In this document: positions 63,140-64,000 of the stretch, piece by piece
Position numbering within the stretch: the first letter of the stretch is position 1
How the letters are laid out: the number at the start of each line of letters is the position of its first letter
Origin: Autumnicola musiva
GTDB lineage: Bacteria > Bacteroidota > Bacteroidia > Flavobacteriales > Flavobacteriaceae
Assembly: GCF_031846585.1 (NCBI RefSeq)
Contig: NZ_JAVRHK010000004.1
Span: 124,001-188,000, forward strand
Length of the DNA: 64,000 bases
Direction: 5' to 3'
The notes under the pieces: generated by a model
Databases searched by the model: none
The model's input: the letters and a program-made list of their open reading frames with translations, nothing else
Told to the model about the DNA's origin: nothing
Position numbers and translations under genes: made by a program

Positions 63140-63616
63140 TTAATCCTTCGATAGTTCATAAATATATTGATCATTCTCTTCATTAGAAAGTATGAGATCA
63201 CCATTAAACCATACTTCTTTTAAAATTGTTGCATCATCAGTTTTTATATAACTGGTTTCTAAAGTATCAACATCTCCCTCTTCCCATTGAATTAGAGTTC
63301 TAGATACATCCTCTTCTTCATTAATAAAGGGCCAAATAGATAAAATATTTTCTCCATCTTTTTCAGCTATCTTAAAGTTGCGTGGATAATCTAAATTACT
63401 ATCAAAGATTTCTTCAAATTCACCATTAATTTCAGAAAATAGTTTAATAGTTTCTGAGTTATATTTATTAGGAATTAAATTATTCCCCTCCTCATCTTTT
63501 ACAATAAACTGCACTTCATTGACTAGGTTAGAACTTTGAACTTGGTCATCATTCTTTGAACAACTTGAAAATTGAATTGCTAGGGCAATACCTAAAATAA
63601 AAATAATTTTCTTCAT
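63140..63616 (-). CDS. lipoprotein next to the C10 protease gene
   Basis: The 158-residue protein has a lipoprotein signal ending QFSSC (Cys19). The acidic body (ETIKLFSEINGEFEEIFDSN, EEDVSRTLIQWEEGDVDTL) has no family I recognise. It starts three bases after the protease stop and so is cotranscribed. C10 proteases commonly come with an inhibitor gene alongside; that role is possible here but unproven. Confidence 0.65.
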   Translation of the reverse strand: MKKIIFILGIALAIQFSSCSKNDDQVQSSNLVNEVQFIVKDEEGNNLIPNKYNSETIKLFSEINGEFEEIFDSNLDYPRNFKIAEKDGENILSIWPFINEEEDVSRTLIQWEEGDVDTLETSYIKTDDATILKEVWFNGDLILSNEENDQYIYELSKD

Positions 63617-63619
63617 TTT

Positions 63620-64000
63620 TTAAGGTTTTATATTATAATATATTACATTATCCGAGTTATAAGTAGAATTTGGATTAAAATTATTCCAAGAGTACCATCC
63701 ATTGTGATTTCCACCCCAACCCCAGTTCATATGAAGTTTCAAAATTGATACCAACATTCCTCCACCTACACAAGTTTCAGATCTTCTAAATCCATCGCAA
63801 ACCCACATATGACCCGAGGAAGAATTAGAACCGGCCAAAATTACTGGTTGACCTTTTCTTAAATTCATCTTTGCTATTTCTTGATAAAAATTTGTTTCTT
63901 TCTGCGAAGCGTAAGAATATCCAAAATTAGATTTAAACAATCCCGCAACACCATAATCAGAATCAACTCCGGTACCGTCACAGGAATATGTTAAATCAGA
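63620..64000 (-). CDS. C10-family (streptopain-like) cysteine peptidase, 3' part only
   Basis: The frame is open to the window edge, so the N-terminal part is outside. Visible residues include YSCDGTGVDSDYGVAGLFKS near the edge, then GHMWVCDGFRRS with the catalytic His and MNWGWGGNHNGWY with the conserved Trp. These are hallmarks of SpeB/interpain-type proteases. The enzyme is secreted, with a propeptide normally removed by self-cleavage. The catalytic Cys would lie outside the window. Confidence 0.85.
   Translation of the reverse strand, partial: SDLTYSCDGTGVDSDYGVAGLFKSNFGYSYASQKETNFYQEIAKMNLRKGQPVILAGSNSSSGHMWVCDGFRRSETCVGGGMLVSILKLHMNWGWGGNHNGWYSWNNFNPNSTYNSDNVIYYNIKP

Noticed and set aside
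18767..64000. CRISPR array
   Set aside because: No regularly spaced identical repeats and no cas genes were seen; the repeats at 40-46 kb are diverged and lie between genes.

Overview
The window is from a low-GC member of the Bacteroidota, most likely a marine-type Flavobacteriaceae. The signs are SusC/SusD pairs, lipoproteins with short lipoboxes, TTTG / TAnnTTTG promoters, an RteC-domain protein, DUF2490, DUF6520 and DUF3298 proteins, and tyrosine recombinases of the IntDOT kind. No gene pins down a genus.

Positions 1-18.7 kb look like ordinary chromosome: gpsA, a BON-LysM protein, a yicC-gmk-nadD operon, hydrolases and a thioesterase, an EamA exporter with an ArsC-like protein, PLP enzymes (cystathionine gamma-synthase/lyase type and a cysteine-desulfurase-like protein), two secreted peptidases (S9 and M28), and envelope proteins. 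A tRNA-Arg(CCT) at 18695-18766 ends this part. A tyrosine integrase directly follows it, so the tRNA 3' end is the probable attachment site of a genomic island. No matching right attachment site was seen, so the island may run past the window.

Positions 19-48 kb are an AT-rich accessory region rich in defence genes. First comes a type III restriction-modification system (Mod, Res and an extra PD-(D/E)XK-like gene), then a two-gene unit of unknown function. Next is an IS21-family element (28235-34319, 5-bp target duplication CTGGA) whose istB is split by a RIT element, a trio of overlapping tyrosine recombinase genes. Then comes a tight five-gene operon on the minus strand: HNH-ParB fusion, SNF2-like helicase, D12 adenine methylase, Shedu-like nuclease, HNH nuclease. 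I match it to no named defence system. It is followed by single genes (a putative nuclease, an AbiU2-like HEPN protein, a second HEPN-like protein, AbiH) separated by related structured repeats that resemble gene cassettes. The stretch 45.5-48 kb is a graveyard of decayed genes and small hypothetical proteins, ending in an XRE regulator.

Positions 48.3-49.3 kb have no convincing long gene but hold a good promoter followed by a densely base-paired stretch, a candidate structured RNA or leader, and a minus-strand terminator just before susC. Positions 49.3-62.5 kb form a transport and secretion module: SusC-SusD-M16 peptidase on the plus strand, convergent DUF6520 and MauE/DoxX genes, a STAS-like protein with an AraC/PAS regulator, then a PLP alpha-oxoamine synthase/acyltransferase fusion and RteC. 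Two copies of a tandem TTGACT site flank the regulator genes and suggest one AraC-controlled circuit. The window ends in a lipoprotein gene and the 3' part of a C10 (streptopain-like) protease gene.
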